Assembly: GCA_016789405.1 (NCBI GenBank)
Contig: JAEUPQ010000026.1
Coordinates: forward strand, 62,001-126,000
Reading direction: 5' to 3'
Length of the DNA: 64,000 nucleotides
Source: Lysobacteraceae bacterium
GTDB taxonomy: Bacteria; Pseudomonadota; Gammaproteobacteria; Xanthomonadales; Xanthomonadaceae
Shown here: one piece after another, positions 1 to 8,923 of the stretch
How the letters are laid out: every line of letters starts with the position of its first letter
Numbering within the stretch: the stretch's first letter is position 1
Notes under the pieces: model-generated
Told to the model about the DNA's origin: nothing
Database searches by the model: none
Seen by the model: only the letters and a program-made list of their open reading frames with translations
Position numbers and translations under genes: made by a program

Positions 1-2
1 AC

Positions 3-431
3 TGGGCGCACGCGCTGTTGCTCGTACTCATCATCTTCGTCTGGACGCCGCCGCATTTCTGGGCGCTGGCGATCTTCCGTCGCGACGACTACGCCCGCGC
101 GCTGGTGCCGATGCTGCCCGTCACGCATGGCGTGCAGTACACGCGCTGGCAGATCCTGCTGTACACGGTGCTGCTGGTGATCGTGACCGTGCTGCCGTAT
201 GCAGTGAAGATGAGCGGCCTATTCTATCTCGGCGGGGCGCTGGTGCTTGGCGCCGTGTTCCTCTGGTACGCCTGGCGCCTGCTCGATCCGCCGGACGAAT
301 TCTTCGCGATGCGCACGTTCAATTATTCGATCGTGTACCTCATGGCCCTGTTCGCCTTCCTGCTGGTCGACCACTGGCTGATGCCATGGCTGGCACCCGC
401 GCCCGCATTCGAGCTGCAACCGGCCGGCTGA
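3..431 (+). CDS. ctaB: Heme O synthase (protoheme IX farnesyltransferase), C-terminal part
   Basis: The gene is cut by the left edge of the window; the reading frame is open from base 3. The product belongs to the UbiA prenyltransferase family, whose CyoE/CtaB members add a farnesyl group to heme b to make heme O for terminal oxidases in the inner membrane. The visible 142 residues contain the family's TPPHFWALA stretch near the start, followed by the RRDDYARA loop and about four hydrophobic segments (around [20 protein letters not shown], the [18 protein letters not shown] stretch and the final [17 protein letters not shown] stretch). The protein ends with a short Ala/Pro-rich tail. The N-terminal part with the first Asp-rich motif lies outside the window. 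Family assignment is firm; whether it serves a bo3- or aa3-type oxidase cannot be told here. Confidence 0.93.
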   Translation, partial: WAHALLLVLIIFVWTPPHFWALAIFRRDDYARALVPMLPVTHGVQYTRWQILLYTVLLVIVTVLPYAVKMSGLFYLGGALVLGAVFLWYAWRLLDPPDEFFAMRTFNYSIVYLMALFAFLLVDHWLMPWLAPAPAFELQPAG

Positions 432-539
432 TCCAGCGACCTCCCTGCGGTTGACCGCGATTGCCCGTGTACGGAAGGTCACTCGACCCACCCCGGCCAC
501 GGCGCTACGCTTGGACGATCCAATGTCGAGGGTCGTTCC

Positions 540-1832
540 ATGCGCCGTACGTGCCTGTCGCTGCTGTGTGCCGCCGTTCTGTCCGTGAGCTTCACCGCCT
601 CCGCCCAGGCTGCGCCCGAGACACGCGGCAGTGTCGTCACTGCTGCGCGCATGCTCGATGTGCGCAGCGGGCGCATGCTGCGGAACGTGCAGATCCTTGT
701 CGAGAATGGCCGCATCAAGCAGGTCGCCAGCGATGGTCGCGCCGTGGATGGGGCTGCAGGGCTGCCGCGGCATGATCTCGGCGACATGACCGTGTTGCCG
801 GGCCTGATCGACATGCATGTGCACATCGACAGCGACCCGACCTTCAGCGGCTACTCCTATCTGCAATTCAACGACCGCTTCTGGTCCGCCGTGTCCGTGG
901 CGCATGCCGAAAAGACGCTGATGGCGGGCTTCACCACCATCCGCAATCTCGGCGCGGACGACTGGAACGATGTCGGACTGCAGCAGGCCATCGATCAGGG
1001 ACGCGTGATCGGTCCGCGCATCGTGCCTGCCGCGTATGCCTTCGGCGCGACGGGTGGCCACTGCGATTCGACGTACTTCCCGCCATCGATGCGCGATCGC
1101 AACGAATACAACGCCGACAATCCCGAAGAAGCGCGCCACTCCGTGCGCGAAGTGCGCAAGTACGGCGCGCAGGTCATCAAGATCTGCGCGACGGGTGGCG
1201 TGTTCTCGCGCAACACCGAGCCGGGCCAGCAGCAGATGACCCATGCCGAAATGAAGGCCGTGGCCGATGAAGCGCACATGTGGGGACTGAAGGTCGCCGC
1301 GCACGCGCATGGCGCCGCAGGCATCCGCGAAGCCATCCGCGCAGGGATCGACACCATCGAGCATGCCAGCCTGCTCGACGACGAAGGCATCCGTCTCGCG
1401 AAACAGCACGGCGCCTGGCTGTCGATGGACATCTACAACACCGACTACACGCAATCCGAAGGCCGCAAGAACGGCGTGCTCGAAGACAACCTGCGCAAGG
1501 ATCGCGAAATCGGCGAGATCCAGCGCGAGAACTTCCGCCGCGCGCACCAGGCAGGCGTGAAGATGGTCTACGGCACCGATGCCGGCATCTACCCGCACGG
1601 CGACAACGCGAAGCAATTCGCTGTCATGGTGCGCTATGGCATGACGCCGGTTCAGGCTATCCAGACGGCCACGATCAATGCCGCGGAAGCACTCGGTCGC
1701 AACGACATCGGCGTGATCGAAAGCGGGCGCCACGCGGATCTGGTCGCGGTGTCGGGTGATCCTTCGATGGATGTCACGAAACTGGAGCAGATCGGTTTCG
1801 TGATGAAGGGTGGGGCGGTGGTGAGGCGTTGA
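540..1832 (+). CDS. Secreted metal-dependent amidohydrolase (Xaa-Pro dipeptidase-like)
   Basis: A 430-residue amidohydrolase-superfamily protein with a signal peptide (about residues 1-25, cleavage near AQA-AP), so probably periplasmic or secreted. The TIM-barrel metal ligands are visible: HVH at residues 93-95, a lysine in IKICATGG (about residue 213) that is carbamylated in this family, AHAHG (about 257-261), HAS (about 275) and the catalytic Asp in YGTDAG (about residue 347). Related enzymes with this motif set hydrolyse N-acyl amino acids or X-Pro/X-Lys/X-Arg dipeptides, so a dipeptidase or carboxypeptidase role is the best guess, but substrate cannot be read from sequence. The ATG at 540 gives a complete signal peptide. 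It is separated by about 110 bases from ctaB and appears to be a single-gene unit. Confidence 0.85.
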   Translation: MRRTCLSLLCAAVLSVSFTASAQAAPETRGSVVTAARMLDVRSGRMLRNVQILVENGRIKQVASDGRAVDGAAGLPRHDLGDMTVLPGLIDMHVHIDSDPTFSGYSYLQFNDRFWSAVSVAHAEKTLMAGFTTIRNLGADDWNDVGLQQAIDQGRVIGPRIVPAAYAFGATGGHCDSTYFPPSMRDRNEYNADNPEEARHSVREVRKYGAQVIKICATGGVFSRNTEPGQQQMTHAEMKAVADEAHMWGLKVAAHAHGAAGIREAIRAGIDTIEHASLLDDEGIRLAKQHGAWLSMDIYNTDYTQSEGRKNGVLEDNLRKDREIGEIQRENFRRAHQAGVKMVYGTDAGIYPHGDNAKQFAVMVRYGMTPVQAIQTATINAAEALGRNDIGVIESGRHADLVAVSGDPSMDVTKLEQIGFVMKGGAVVRR

Positions 1833-2249
1833 TCGCTCTTTATCGCAGATCGATTTCGTCGGGAATCCATCCCGAAAGATTCAGTCCATCGGTGCATGTG
1901 ATGCTGCGCCATGCCGTTCATGCCGTTCAGCTGAACGGCTTGATGCGATTTCTTCATAACGTTCAGATTCAAGAATTCGTCGATGGTCGTCACGAATCCA
2001 ATCGCACCGAATTGCGCTACCTGTCGTGCTGATCGGCAGCGCACTATGTCCATCGCGCCTTCGGTGATATGTGAAATGGTGCATCGACGTGTCATTTACA
2101 TTCCGCAGACGTCCGCCAATAATGCGTTCCGCTGGAGAGGCGTTCGGCGTTCAGCATGTTTGCGCGCAGGCTTGTGACGGCCGTGCGGCGTGAGACAGGG
2201 ATCGTCGAAGCTGCCCTCTGATCATCAGACATCGGGCCAAGGAAGAGTC
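1833..2249. other. Intergenic region with an 18-bp perfect palindrome
   Basis: No convincing gene is seen between the amidohydrolase and the RHS gene. A perfect palindrome, GCCGTTCAG/CTGAACGGC, lies at 1922-1939 and is preceded by a second copy of its left arm, ATGCCGTTC, about 10 bases upstream. It could be a weak terminator stem for the amidohydrolase (a short T-containing run follows) or an operator. The region is lower in GC than its flanks and should carry the promoter of the RHS gene, but I cannot name a clear -35/-10 pair. Confidence 0.4.
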
Positions 2250-5200
2250 ATGCGGAACCTCAAGCGATTGCAGAAGACGTCGATCTTTGGCTGGGCACTG
2301 GCCGCTCTCGCGGTGTGGACCCCGGGAAGGGACGCTACGGCGCAGGCCGGTGATTTCGACTATTGCTACGCGGGAACCTGCCACTCGACGTTGGCGGCCG
2401 CCGAAGCTGCCATGAATGCGGCGCATCCGAACTATGCGGGTTACTTCGTTCCGACAAAGGGCGCCAGGGTCGGTACCGGCTATTCCGTGCTGCGTCCGCT
2501 TTACATCACATACACGGTGCCTGATCAGCCGGCGCTCGCTCTCGAAGCTGCCGCATACAACGCGTCTGCCGCACCCAATCCAGCGCCCAGTATGTGTTCG
2601 CCATCGGCGAATCCACGCTATCCGACCATGTGTGCGAATGAGTCAGATCTGGTCGCAGGCGTGGCGGCAAGCTATCAGAATGCGCATGGTGGCACGGTGA
2701 CATCCGAATTGCGGGGTGGGTATGGCAACCCCTATTTTTCATCTTCCGGACTTGGCTCGCCGCCGGCAGGCCAGCAGCCCTACGGCCAGTTGACACACAA
2801 CTTGCAGAACACCGCTTCGGGGGACCCACGGCGCTGGCTGAAGATCCGCGTCTTCAACTCCGAGGGTGTCAACACTTGGACGTTCGACATCCAGTTGTTC
2901 AAGATCAGCTCCTATGTATGCCGTGCGGGATTCGTCGGCATCACTGGCAGACATCCCAACTATCTCGACGGCACGCAGACGACCGTGCTCGATCCGCCGA
3001 ACTTGTGCCGAGCCACGATTGCCGAACAGACCATCACCACGCGACTTCGCCAGTCTTCCTGCCCTTCCACGCAGGCCGGCAATCCGCCATTCGGCATCAA
3101 TCCCTGCTATCCGGCGACTGGCGACAAGGCTCGTTTCGAAACCGACTTCGAGTTTGCGGGTCGCCCATTCTCGCGCACCTATCATTCCTTGCGTCAGTTG
3201 GGGCAGGAGCCACAATTCGCGCCGGGCTGGGTGCATGCATATTCTGATCGGATCTCGGGTAACCCAAGCGGTCTGTACGATCCGATGATGTGGACCAACG
3301 ACAGCGGCTATCTGGAGGTGTTCAAGCGCGTTGGCAACAGCAACCGCTTCGTTGCCGAAGGTAATGCCAAGCACCTGCTCGACGTCGAGCCGACCAACAC
3401 GCTGCCGCACAAGTACATCATCACCTCTGGCGACGGGAACACCCTGCGTTACTTCAATCAGGCTGGCCGTCTCATCCGGATCGAAGGTCGTGACAACGCC
3501 TGGAAGATCGAGTTCGCTTACGGCAATGGCCGACTGATCGCGGCGACTGACCAATTCGGTAGTGTGTTGACCTTCGAGTACCAGAACAATCGTCTGTCGA
3601 CGATCCGCTTGCCAGATGGCAATACGGTCTCTTACGGCTACGACGCAACCAGCAACTTGCAGTCTGTCGTCTATCAAGATGGCTCGAACAAGACCTACCA
3701 CTACAACGAGACCGGCCTCTCGGATGCGAACGATCCGCATGCACTGACCGGCATCACCGACAATGGTGTGCGTTATGCGACCTACGGCTATGACAACAAG
3801 GGGCGGGTGCGGTTGAGTCACTTTCACGCGCCAAGCGGCCAAGTCGAGAAGACCGAGCTGAGCTACACCGGAAACAATCAGGTGCAGGTCACGGATCGCC
3901 ACGGTGGTGTTCATAACCTGATGTTGTCCAACGACAGTGGCTATCGTCGTGTGTTGTCCACGACATCCTCGAATGGAACGACTTCGAACACCTACAACGG
4001 TGCTCTGGCGCTGCAGACCACAGATCGTCTCGGCCACGTCACGCGATATGAATACGACACCAATCGAGCCTATGTCAGCGCCCGTTATGACGGGTATGGC
4101 ACCAACGTCGAGCGCAAGACGGTCACCACGCGAGATGCGCTGTATCGGGCCACATCGATCCTCACCCAGGAGAAATCGGGTTCGAACTACGTCACCAAGC
4201 AGCAGCAGTCGTTTACCTACAACAGTTCAGGCCAGGTCCTGACCCGCACCACGATCGATCCGGCGACTTCGCAATCGCGGACGGTGACGACGAATTACTG
4301 CACACAAGCGGATGTGGATGCTGCCGTGTGTCCGCGTGTCGGTCTGGTGAAATCCGTTGATGGCGCAAGGACCGATGTCGCCGACATCACGACGTACACC
4401 TACCGCAATGCCGATCACCCGGATTGCGCAGCCTCGCCGACGACGTGCCAGTACCGCAAGGGTCAACTGTGGAAGGTGACCAATGCCGCAGGCCAGGTCA
4501 GCGAGATCCTGAGTCACGACGGCGCTGGTCGTGTCCTGTCGGCCAAGGATGCCAATGGCGTCGTGACCGATCTGGAATACGACGCGCGTGGTCGCATGCT
4601 CGCCAGCAAGGTGCGGGGCGCGAACGATGCGTCTGAAACCGACGACCGCATCACTCGAGTTGAGTACTGGCCGACTGGCCTCGTCAAGAAGGTCGCCCAG
4701 CCGGACGGCAGCTTCACCAGCTACGGCTACGACAGTGCGCACCGTTTGACGTCGATCGCGGATGCAGAAGGCAATTCCATCACCTACACGCTGGATGGTG
4801 CTGATAACCGCATCGGCGAGCAGGTCAAGGACGATCAGGGCGCGTTGATGCGCAGCCTCACCCGCACCTACAACACGCTGGGGCAACTGCAGTCGCAGAC
4901 CGATGCGTACGGCCGGGTGACCAGCTTCACTTACGACGCTGATGGGAATCTGGACCAATCCACGGACGCCTTGACGCGCGTGGCCGACAACAACACCGAT
5001 CCCCTGGGGCGCCTCAGCCGCACCCTGCAGGACATGAACGGCATCGCCGCCGAGACGAAGTTCACTTATGACGCGCTCGACAATCTGACACAGGTCAACG
5101 ATCCGAAGGGGCTGAACACCACCTACACCTACAACGGTCTCGGCGACCAGACCCAGCTGCAGAGCCCGGACACCGGCACGACCACCTATGCCTACGACAG

Positions 5201-7022
5201 CGCGGGCAACCGTGCGTCGCAGACCGATGCGCGCAGCGTCGCCACGACCTACGGTTACGACGCGCTGAACCGGCTGACCTCGGTGTCGGTGCCGACCTCG
5301 TCGCTCAACATCGGCTACGTCTACGACAGCACGCAGACGGCCTGCCAGTCGGGTGAGGGCTACAGTGTCGGCCGCCTGACCCGCATCAACGACGGCAGCG
5401 GCAGTACGGTCTACTGCTACAACCGCTTCGGCGATCTGGTCCGCAAGGTGCAGACCACCAACGGGCAGAGCTTCACCCTGCGCTACCAGTACAACGCTGC
5501 TGGCCAGTTGACGGGCATGGTGTATCCGGATGGCGCGTCGGTCGACTATGCCTACGATGCGCTGGGTCGCGTCAGCGAAATCGGCGCCACGCCGACCGGC
5601 GGCACCCGACAGGTCGTGCTGACCAATGCCACGTACTACCCCTTCGGCCCGGTGGCCGAGTGGAGCTACGGCAACGGCCGCCTGATGAAGCGCTCGCTCA
5701 ACCAGAACTACCAGCCCGGCTTCGTCGAGGTGGTGGGCGCGGGTGGCCTCAGTCTCGGCTACGAGTTCGACCAGGTCGGCAATCTCAAGCGTCTGCGCGG
5801 TGCCGACCAGGCCGATCCGCCGCGTCGCGTCTTCGGCTACGACGGCCTGAACCACCTGACCGAGAACCGCGACGGCGTCAGCAACGCGCTGCTGGAAGGC
5901 TATGCCTACGACAAGACCGGCAACCGCATCAGCGCGACCGTCGGCGCGACCACCACACCGTATAGCTATCCCGCCGGTAGCCACCGTCTCGACAGTGTCG
6001 GCGCCACCGCGCGCAGCTACGACAATGTCGGCAATACCACGCAGATCGGCGGCACGGCGAAGGAGTTCGTCTACAACGACCTGAACCGGATGAGCCAGTA
6101 CCGCGAATCCGGCGTGGCGAAGATGAATTACGTCTACAACGGTCGCGGCGAGCAGGTGCGCAAGCATCTGGGCAGCAGCGACACCTACAGCGTCTACGAT
6201 GAAGCCGGTCGCTGGGTCGGCGATTACAACGGCAGCGGCGCACCGGTGCAGCAGGTTGTCTGGTTCAGCGATCTGCCGGTCGCGGTGCTGGAGGGCGCGT
6301 CCACCGCGCAGAAGCTGTATTACGTCGAAGCCGACATGCTCGGCACCCCGCGCGTGGTCGTGGACCCTGTGCGCGGCGCGACCGGCACAGCGGTGTGGAC
6401 CTGGGATCTCGCAGGCGAAGCCTTCGGCAACACGGCGCCGAATCAGGATCCGGACGGTGACTCCACCGCGTTCGTATTCAACATGCGCTTCCCGGGGCAG
6501 CGGTATGACGCGGCGAGCGGGTTGAATTACAACTACTTCCGGGATTATGAGGCGGCGACCGGGCGGTATGTGGAGAGTGATCCCCAGGGGGTCTTTGGTG
6601 GTACCGCTACGTTCTCTTACGCGCATGGCTTGCCGATGAACCTAATTGACCCGTTTGGGCTGAGGCCGTGTCCTCCTGGAATGGTCCAGAATTCTATGCT
6701 TAGTACCCCTGTGCCCTGTTGGATAGACGACGGCGATGGTCGTGGAAGCGGTTATCCAAATGAAGGGCGTTGCGCCACTGCCGAGTGCGCTGCAGGAATT
6801 CTCCCGAATCCAATTTATTCGCCGAACACACTTTGTCAGATTGATTGCAACGTCAGATTTCAGTGGGTATGCACCGGAGGGACCGTTATTGGCGGCTCAT
6901 TGGGCACGCCTGCGACAGGTTATGTCGTTGGTGGAGGTTGCGTGTTGGCCAAATATTTTATTTGTCGCTGGTCCTGTAAAGACAAGGACGGCGACAGGTG
7001 CGAGATGATCAGGGATGAATAG
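2250..7022 (+). CDS. Exported RHS/YD-repeat protein with a variable Cys-rich C-terminal tip
   Basis: A 1590-residue RHS-family protein. I chose the ATG at 2250, which has GGAAGAG just upstream and begins a signal peptide (about residues 1-34, ending near TAQA); an in-frame GTG at 2190 would hide that signal. From about residue 290 there is a DUF6531-like entry segment (GDKARFETDFEF), then many YD repeats of the type xxYDxxGN, and the RHS core near residues 1357-1470 (ADMLGTPRVV, GLNYNYFRDYEAATGRYVES), ending at the typical IDPFGL. RHS shells enclose a C-terminal toxin that is swapped between strains. Here the 119-residue tip after DPFGL has 11 cysteines and a glycine-rich hydrophobic run (TGGTVIGGSLGTPATGYVVG). 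The DNA turns clearly AT-richer there, suggesting the tip was acquired separately. The stop overlaps the next small gene by 8 bases. Family is certain; toxic activity of the tip is inference. Confidence 0.9.
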   Translation: MRNLKRLQKTSIFGWALAALAVWTPGRDATAQAGDFDYCYAGTCHSTLAAAEAAMNAAHPNYAGYFVPTKGARVGTGYSVLRPLYITYTVPDQPALALEAAAYNASAAPNPAPSMCSPSANPRYPTMCANESDLVAGVAASYQNAHGGTVTSELRGGYGNPYFSSSGLGSPPAGQQPYGQLTHNLQNTASGDPRRWLKIRVFNSEGVNTWTFDIQLFKISSYVCRAGFVGITGRHPNYLDGTQTTVLDPPNLCRATIAEQTITTRLRQSSCPSTQAGNPPFGINPCYPATGDKARFETDFEFAGRPFSRTYHSLRQLGQEPQFAPGWVHAYSDRISGNPSGLYDPMMWTNDSGYLEVFKRVGNSNRFVAEGNAKHLLDVEPTNTLPHKYIITSGDGNTLRYFNQAGRLIRIEGRDNAWKIEFAYGNGRLIAATDQFGSVLTFEYQNNRLSTIRLPDGNTVSYGYDATSNLQSVVYQDGSNKTYHYNETGLSDANDPHALTGITDNGVRYATYGYDNKGRVRLSHFHAPSGQVEKTELSYTGNNQVQVTDRHGGVHNLMLSNDSGYRRVLSTTSSNGTTSNTYNGALALQTTDRLGHVTRYEYDTNRAYVSARYDGYGTNVERKTVTTRDALYRATSILTQEKSGSNYVTKQQQSFTYNSSGQVLTRTTIDPATSQSRTVTTNYCTQADVDAAVCPRVGLVKSVDGARTDVADITTYTYRNADHPDCAASPTTCQYRKGQLWKVTNAAGQVSEILSHDGAGRVLSAKDANGVVTDLEYDARGRMLASKVRGANDASETDDRITRVEYWPTGLVKKVAQPDGSFTSYGYDSAHRLTSIADAEGNSITYTLDGADNRIGEQVKDDQGALMRSLTRTYNTLGQLQSQTDAYGRVTSFTYDADGNLDQSTDALTRVADNNTDPLGRLSRTLQDMNGIAAETKFTYDALDNLTQVNDPKGLNTTYTYNGLGDQTQLQSPDTGTTTYAYDSAGNRASQTDARSVATTYGYDALNRLTSVSVPTSSLNIGYVYDSTQTACQSGEGYSVGRLTRINDGSGSTVYCYNRFGDLVRKVQTTNGQSFTLRYQYNAAGQLTGMVYPDGASVDYAYDALGRVSEIGATPTGGTRQVVLTNATYYPFGPVAEWSYGNGRLMKRSLNQNYQPGFVEVVGAGGLSLGYEFDQVGNLKRLRGADQADPPRRVFGYDGLNHLTENRDGVSNALLEGYAYDKTGNRISATVGATTTPYSYPAGSHRLDSVGATARSYDNVGNTTQIGGTAKEFVYNDLNRMSQYRESGVAKMNYVYNGRGEQVRKHLGSSDTYSVYDEAGRWVGDYNGSGAPVQQVVWFSDLPVAVLEGASTAQKLYYVEADMLGTPRVVVDPVRGATGTAVWTWDLAGEAFGNTAPNQDPDGDSTAFVFNMRFPGQRYDAASGLNYNYFRDYEAATGRYVESDPQGVFGGTATFSYAHGLPMNLIDPFGLRPCPPGMVQNSMLSTPVPCWIDDGDGRGSGYPNEGRCATAECAAGILPNPIYSPNTLCQIDCNVRFQWVCTGGTVIGGSLGTPATGYVVGGGCVLAKYFICRWSCKDKDGDRCEMIRDE

Positions 7023-7182
7023 TTTGTTGGGGTACTTGTTTTATAGTTTTGTTCTATTGGCGTTGATCGTCTTGTCTCTGGTCTTTCATCTTCCGGCCTG
7101 GCTGTTTGTGGTTTTGACTTGCATTGTCATTCTGATTTTTGCATGGAAGGCTAAAAATTCTCGTGACGATAATGGTTCTTAA
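7015..7182 (+). CDS. Small two-helix membrane protein, candidate immunity protein for the RHS tip
   Basis: A 55-residue frame starting with ATG at 7015, inside the last codons of the RHS gene, and ending with TAA at 7180-7182. The product has two hydrophobic helices (about residues 4-25 and 28-44) and a short polar C-terminus (KAKNSRDDNGS). By my count it is about 39% G+C, far below its surroundings and like the end of the RHS gene. The 8-base overlap implies translational coupling. In RHS and other polymorphic toxin systems the gene directly after the toxin tip usually encodes the immunity protein, and membrane immunity proteins often pair with membrane-active toxins. I recognise no family, so the role rests on position, composition and topology. 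It could be a chance frame, though the clean coupling and strong hydrophobic pattern argue against that. Confidence 0.6.
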   Translation: MNSLLGYLFYSFVLLALIVLSLVFHLPAWLFVVLTCIVILIFAWKAKNSRDDNGS

Positions 7183-7211
7183 AGGCCGTAAGGCGTAAGG
7201 CCGTAAGGCGC
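7182..7211. repeat. Two tandem copies of a 15-bp repeat
   Basis: AAGGCCGTAAGGCG plus one variable base occurs twice in direct succession (7182-7196 and 7197-7211), immediately after the stop of the small membrane-protein gene. It marks the border between the low-GC RHS tail and the following REP-rich stretch. Confidence 0.7.
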
Positions 7212-7219
7212 AATCGTAG

Positions 7220-7318
7220 GGCGGCACCCGCGTAGCGGATGCCGCCGAATTCTGATGCCGCGAAACTCCGATGAGATATGCGTGTTGTCATGGCGGGATC
7301 ACCTTCGGTGATCCCGCC
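7220..7318. repeat. Two REP-like hairpins downstream of the RHS locus
   Basis: The first palindrome, at 7220-7246, pairs GGCGGCA with TGCCGCC around CCGCGTAGCGG. The second, at 7292-7318, is a perfect 12-bp stem, GGCGGGATCACC/GGTGATCCCGCC, around a TTC loop. Both are followed or preceded by CGTAGGG/CCCTACG-type borders, which are typical of short scattered palindromes in this bacterial group. They may also stop transcription from the RHS operon. The remaining bases up to the REP cluster at 7540 show no gene. Confidence 0.6.
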
Positions 7319-7539
7319 CTACGCATGCCTTCTCGGTTGTCGGGGTTTTCTGACGGTGGTGCGGGATATTGCCTGATGTATTGGGTGCCGTATCGCGGGC
7401 GTAAGCGTGTACAAGTTGGGTAATTACCCGACACCCGGGCCTCGGCAGGAGCGGTTACGCGGCGAGTGTGTCGGGTTCGTTTTCGGTTGTCACTTCGTGT
7501 TCGGGAACGATGGGTGGCAAAGGCCATAACCCGCACATA

Positions 7540-7656
7540 GGGCGCGCCCCGGCGCGCCCGAATGCGAGCGATGCAAAACCATACCCGCACAAAGCGGCGC
7601 GCTTGAGCGCGCCCTATGTGCCAAAGAGTTGAGCATAGGGTGCGCCCCGGCGCACC
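7540..7656. repeat. Cluster of three REP palindromes upstream of the RAYT gene
   Basis: Three GC-rich palindromes sit in a row: GGGCGCGCCCCGGCGCGCCC at 7540-7559, a 31-bp unit at 7587-7617 (GCACAAAGCGGCGCGC, TTGA, GCGCGCCCTAT), and GGTGCGCCCCGGCGCACC at 7639-7656. The middle unit recurs with one mismatch at 8269-8299, on the other side of the RAYT gene and in the same orientation. Paired REPs around their own transposase are the expected arrangement of a RAYT locus. Confidence 0.75.
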
Positions 7657-7749
7657 TTTTGAGGTAGCGACAAACGGTTCGCGGAAATCTGACGTGACGT
7701 CGCGGCATTGCCTGACATCGGCGATGGTGGGGTGACGCCATGATGGGGT

Positions 7750-8250
7750 ATGCCTCGATATCGCCGCGAACCTGTGCCGGGCGGCACCTTCTTCTTCACC
7801 GTGAACCTGCTGGAACGGCGTCGACGACTGTTGATCGATCATGTCGATGACTTGCGTGCATCGTTTCGCGCCGCGCGGATCGCACAGCCGTTCGAGATGA
7901 TCGCGATCGTCATCCTGCCGGATCACCTGCACTGTCTCTGGCGGTTGCCGGATGGCGATGCCGATAACCCAGGGCGTTGGGCCCGGATCAAATCAGGATT
8001 CTGCCGCCGTCTGCCTGCATCCGAATACCGTTCTATTGTGCGGATTTCACGGCGCGAACGCGGCATCTGGCAACGTCGATTCTGGGAGCATCGGATCGAG
8101 GATGACGACGATCTGCGGTATCACGTCGACTACATCCACTTCAACCCGGTCAAACGTGGCCATGTGGCCGTGGTACGCGACTGGCCGTTTTCCTCGTTCC
8201 ATCGTTACGTGAGGCGAGGGGAGTTGCCGTTGGATTGGGCGGGGCCTTGA
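7750..8250 (+). CDS. REP-associated tyrosine transposase (RAYT), Y1/HUH family
   Basis: A 166-residue single-strand DNA transposase of the IS200/IS605-like Y1 class, the domesticated RAYT branch. It begins with the usual MPRYRR..PGGTFFFTVNL, carries the HUH motif as PDHLH (about residues 57-61), and ends with the family hallmark YHVDYIHFNPVKRG and a DWPFSSFHRYV stretch. The likely nucleophile is the Tyr in the helix around HVDYIHFNPVK. RAYT proteins bind and cleave REP palindromes as single strands and are thought to spread them. This copy is flanked by REP units at 7540-7656 and 8269-8299 and looks intact. It stands alone and is not part of an operon; it lies between the RHS locus and coaE. 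Confidence 0.92.
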   Translation: MPRYRREPVPGGTFFFTVNLLERRRRLLIDHVDDLRASFRAARIAQPFEMIAIVILPDHLHCLWRLPDGDADNPGRWARIKSGFCRRLPASEYRSIVRISRRERGIWQRRFWEHRIEDDDDLRYHVDYIHFNPVKRGHVAVVRDWPFSSFHRYVRRGELPLDWAGP

Positions 8251-8268
8251 GACACAAGGCCAGGCATC

Positions 8269-8299
8269 GCACAAAACGGCGCGCTTGAGCGCGCCCTAT
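8269..8299. repeat. REP unit that supplies the coaE stop codon
   Basis: This 31-bp copy (GCACAAAACGGCGCGC, TTGA, GCGCGCCCTAT) differs from the copy at 7587-7617 by one base. Its right end overlaps the 3' end of coaE, and the bases CTA at 8296-8298 read as the TAG stop of coaE on the minus strand. Confidence 0.8.
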
Positions 8300-8916
8300 A
8301 CGCAATGAAGTTGGGCGTATCGCCGATACTGCGCGTCGAGCATGGCCACATGCCGCTGCAGATCCTCCAGCGATCCCGCATTGACGATGACATCATCCGC
8401 GATCGTGAGCCGCTGCTCGCGCGTCACCTGCGCGGCGATCATGCGCTCCGCGAGCGCGGCATCGATGCCGTCGCGCTGGACCAGTCGCTGCCGTTGCGTT
8501 TCGACCGGCACGTCGACGACGAGAATTCGCTGCAGCCAGGGATAGACCGCGCGTCCGCCGACTTCAGTGAGCAGCGGGATAGCGGCGATAACGTACGGAC
8601 TGGTGGCGGCTTCGCACTGCCGGATGAGCAGTTCACGCACGCGCGGATGAATGATGCCCTCGAGCTGCCGACGTGCATCGGCGTCGTCGAAGACGCGCTT
8701 GCGCATGGCGGCACGATCGAGTTTGCCGTCGGCATCGAGCACATCGTGGCCGAATGTCGCGACGATCTCGGCCAGACCCGGGCTGCCCGGTGCGACGGCA
8801 TCGCGCGCGGCGATGTCGGCATCGGCGACCACGATGCCGAGGGCTTCGAATGCACGCGTGACCGCGGTCTTGCCCGAGGCGATGCCGCCGGTCAGCCCGA
8901 TGCAGTACGTCGCCAT
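8296..8916 (-). CDS. coaE: Dephospho-CoA kinase
   Basis: CoaE phosphorylates dephospho-CoA at the 3' hydroxyl of its ribose, the last step of coenzyme A synthesis, in the cytoplasm. The 206-residue product has the P-loop GGIASGKT at residues 10-17, the DADIAARD motif that binds substrate (about 32-39), IIHPRV (about residues 88-93), and the QRLVQRDG lid segment (about 142-149); length is normal for the family. The ATG at 8916 follows pilD by 7 bases, so it is the last gene of the pil operon, as in Xanthomonas. The stop codon lies inside a REP palindrome, so the last residues (near LHCV) may not be ancestral. Assignment is firm. Confidence 0.96.
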   Translation of the reverse strand: MATYCIGLTGGIASGKTAVTRAFEALGIVVADADIAARDAVAPGSPGLAEIVATFGHDVLDADGKLDRAAMRKRVFDDADARRQLEGIIHPRVRELLIRQCEAATSPYVIAAIPLLTEVGGRAVYPWLQRILVVDVPVETQRQRLVQRDGIDAALAERMIAAQVTREQRLTIADDVIVNAGSLEDLQRHVAMLDAQYRRYAQLHCV

Positions 8917-8923
8917 GGGCGAA

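Noticed and set aside
219-1733. Minus-strand frame of about 500 codons opposite the amidohydrolase
   Set aside because: Shadow of the amidohydrolase, whose metal-binding motifs on the plus strand are clear.
4227-6626. Long minus-strand open frame opposite the RHS gene
   Set aside because: It mirrors the regular codon pattern of the YD repeats, has no ribosome-binding site or domain, and the plus-strand RHS protein explains the sequence.
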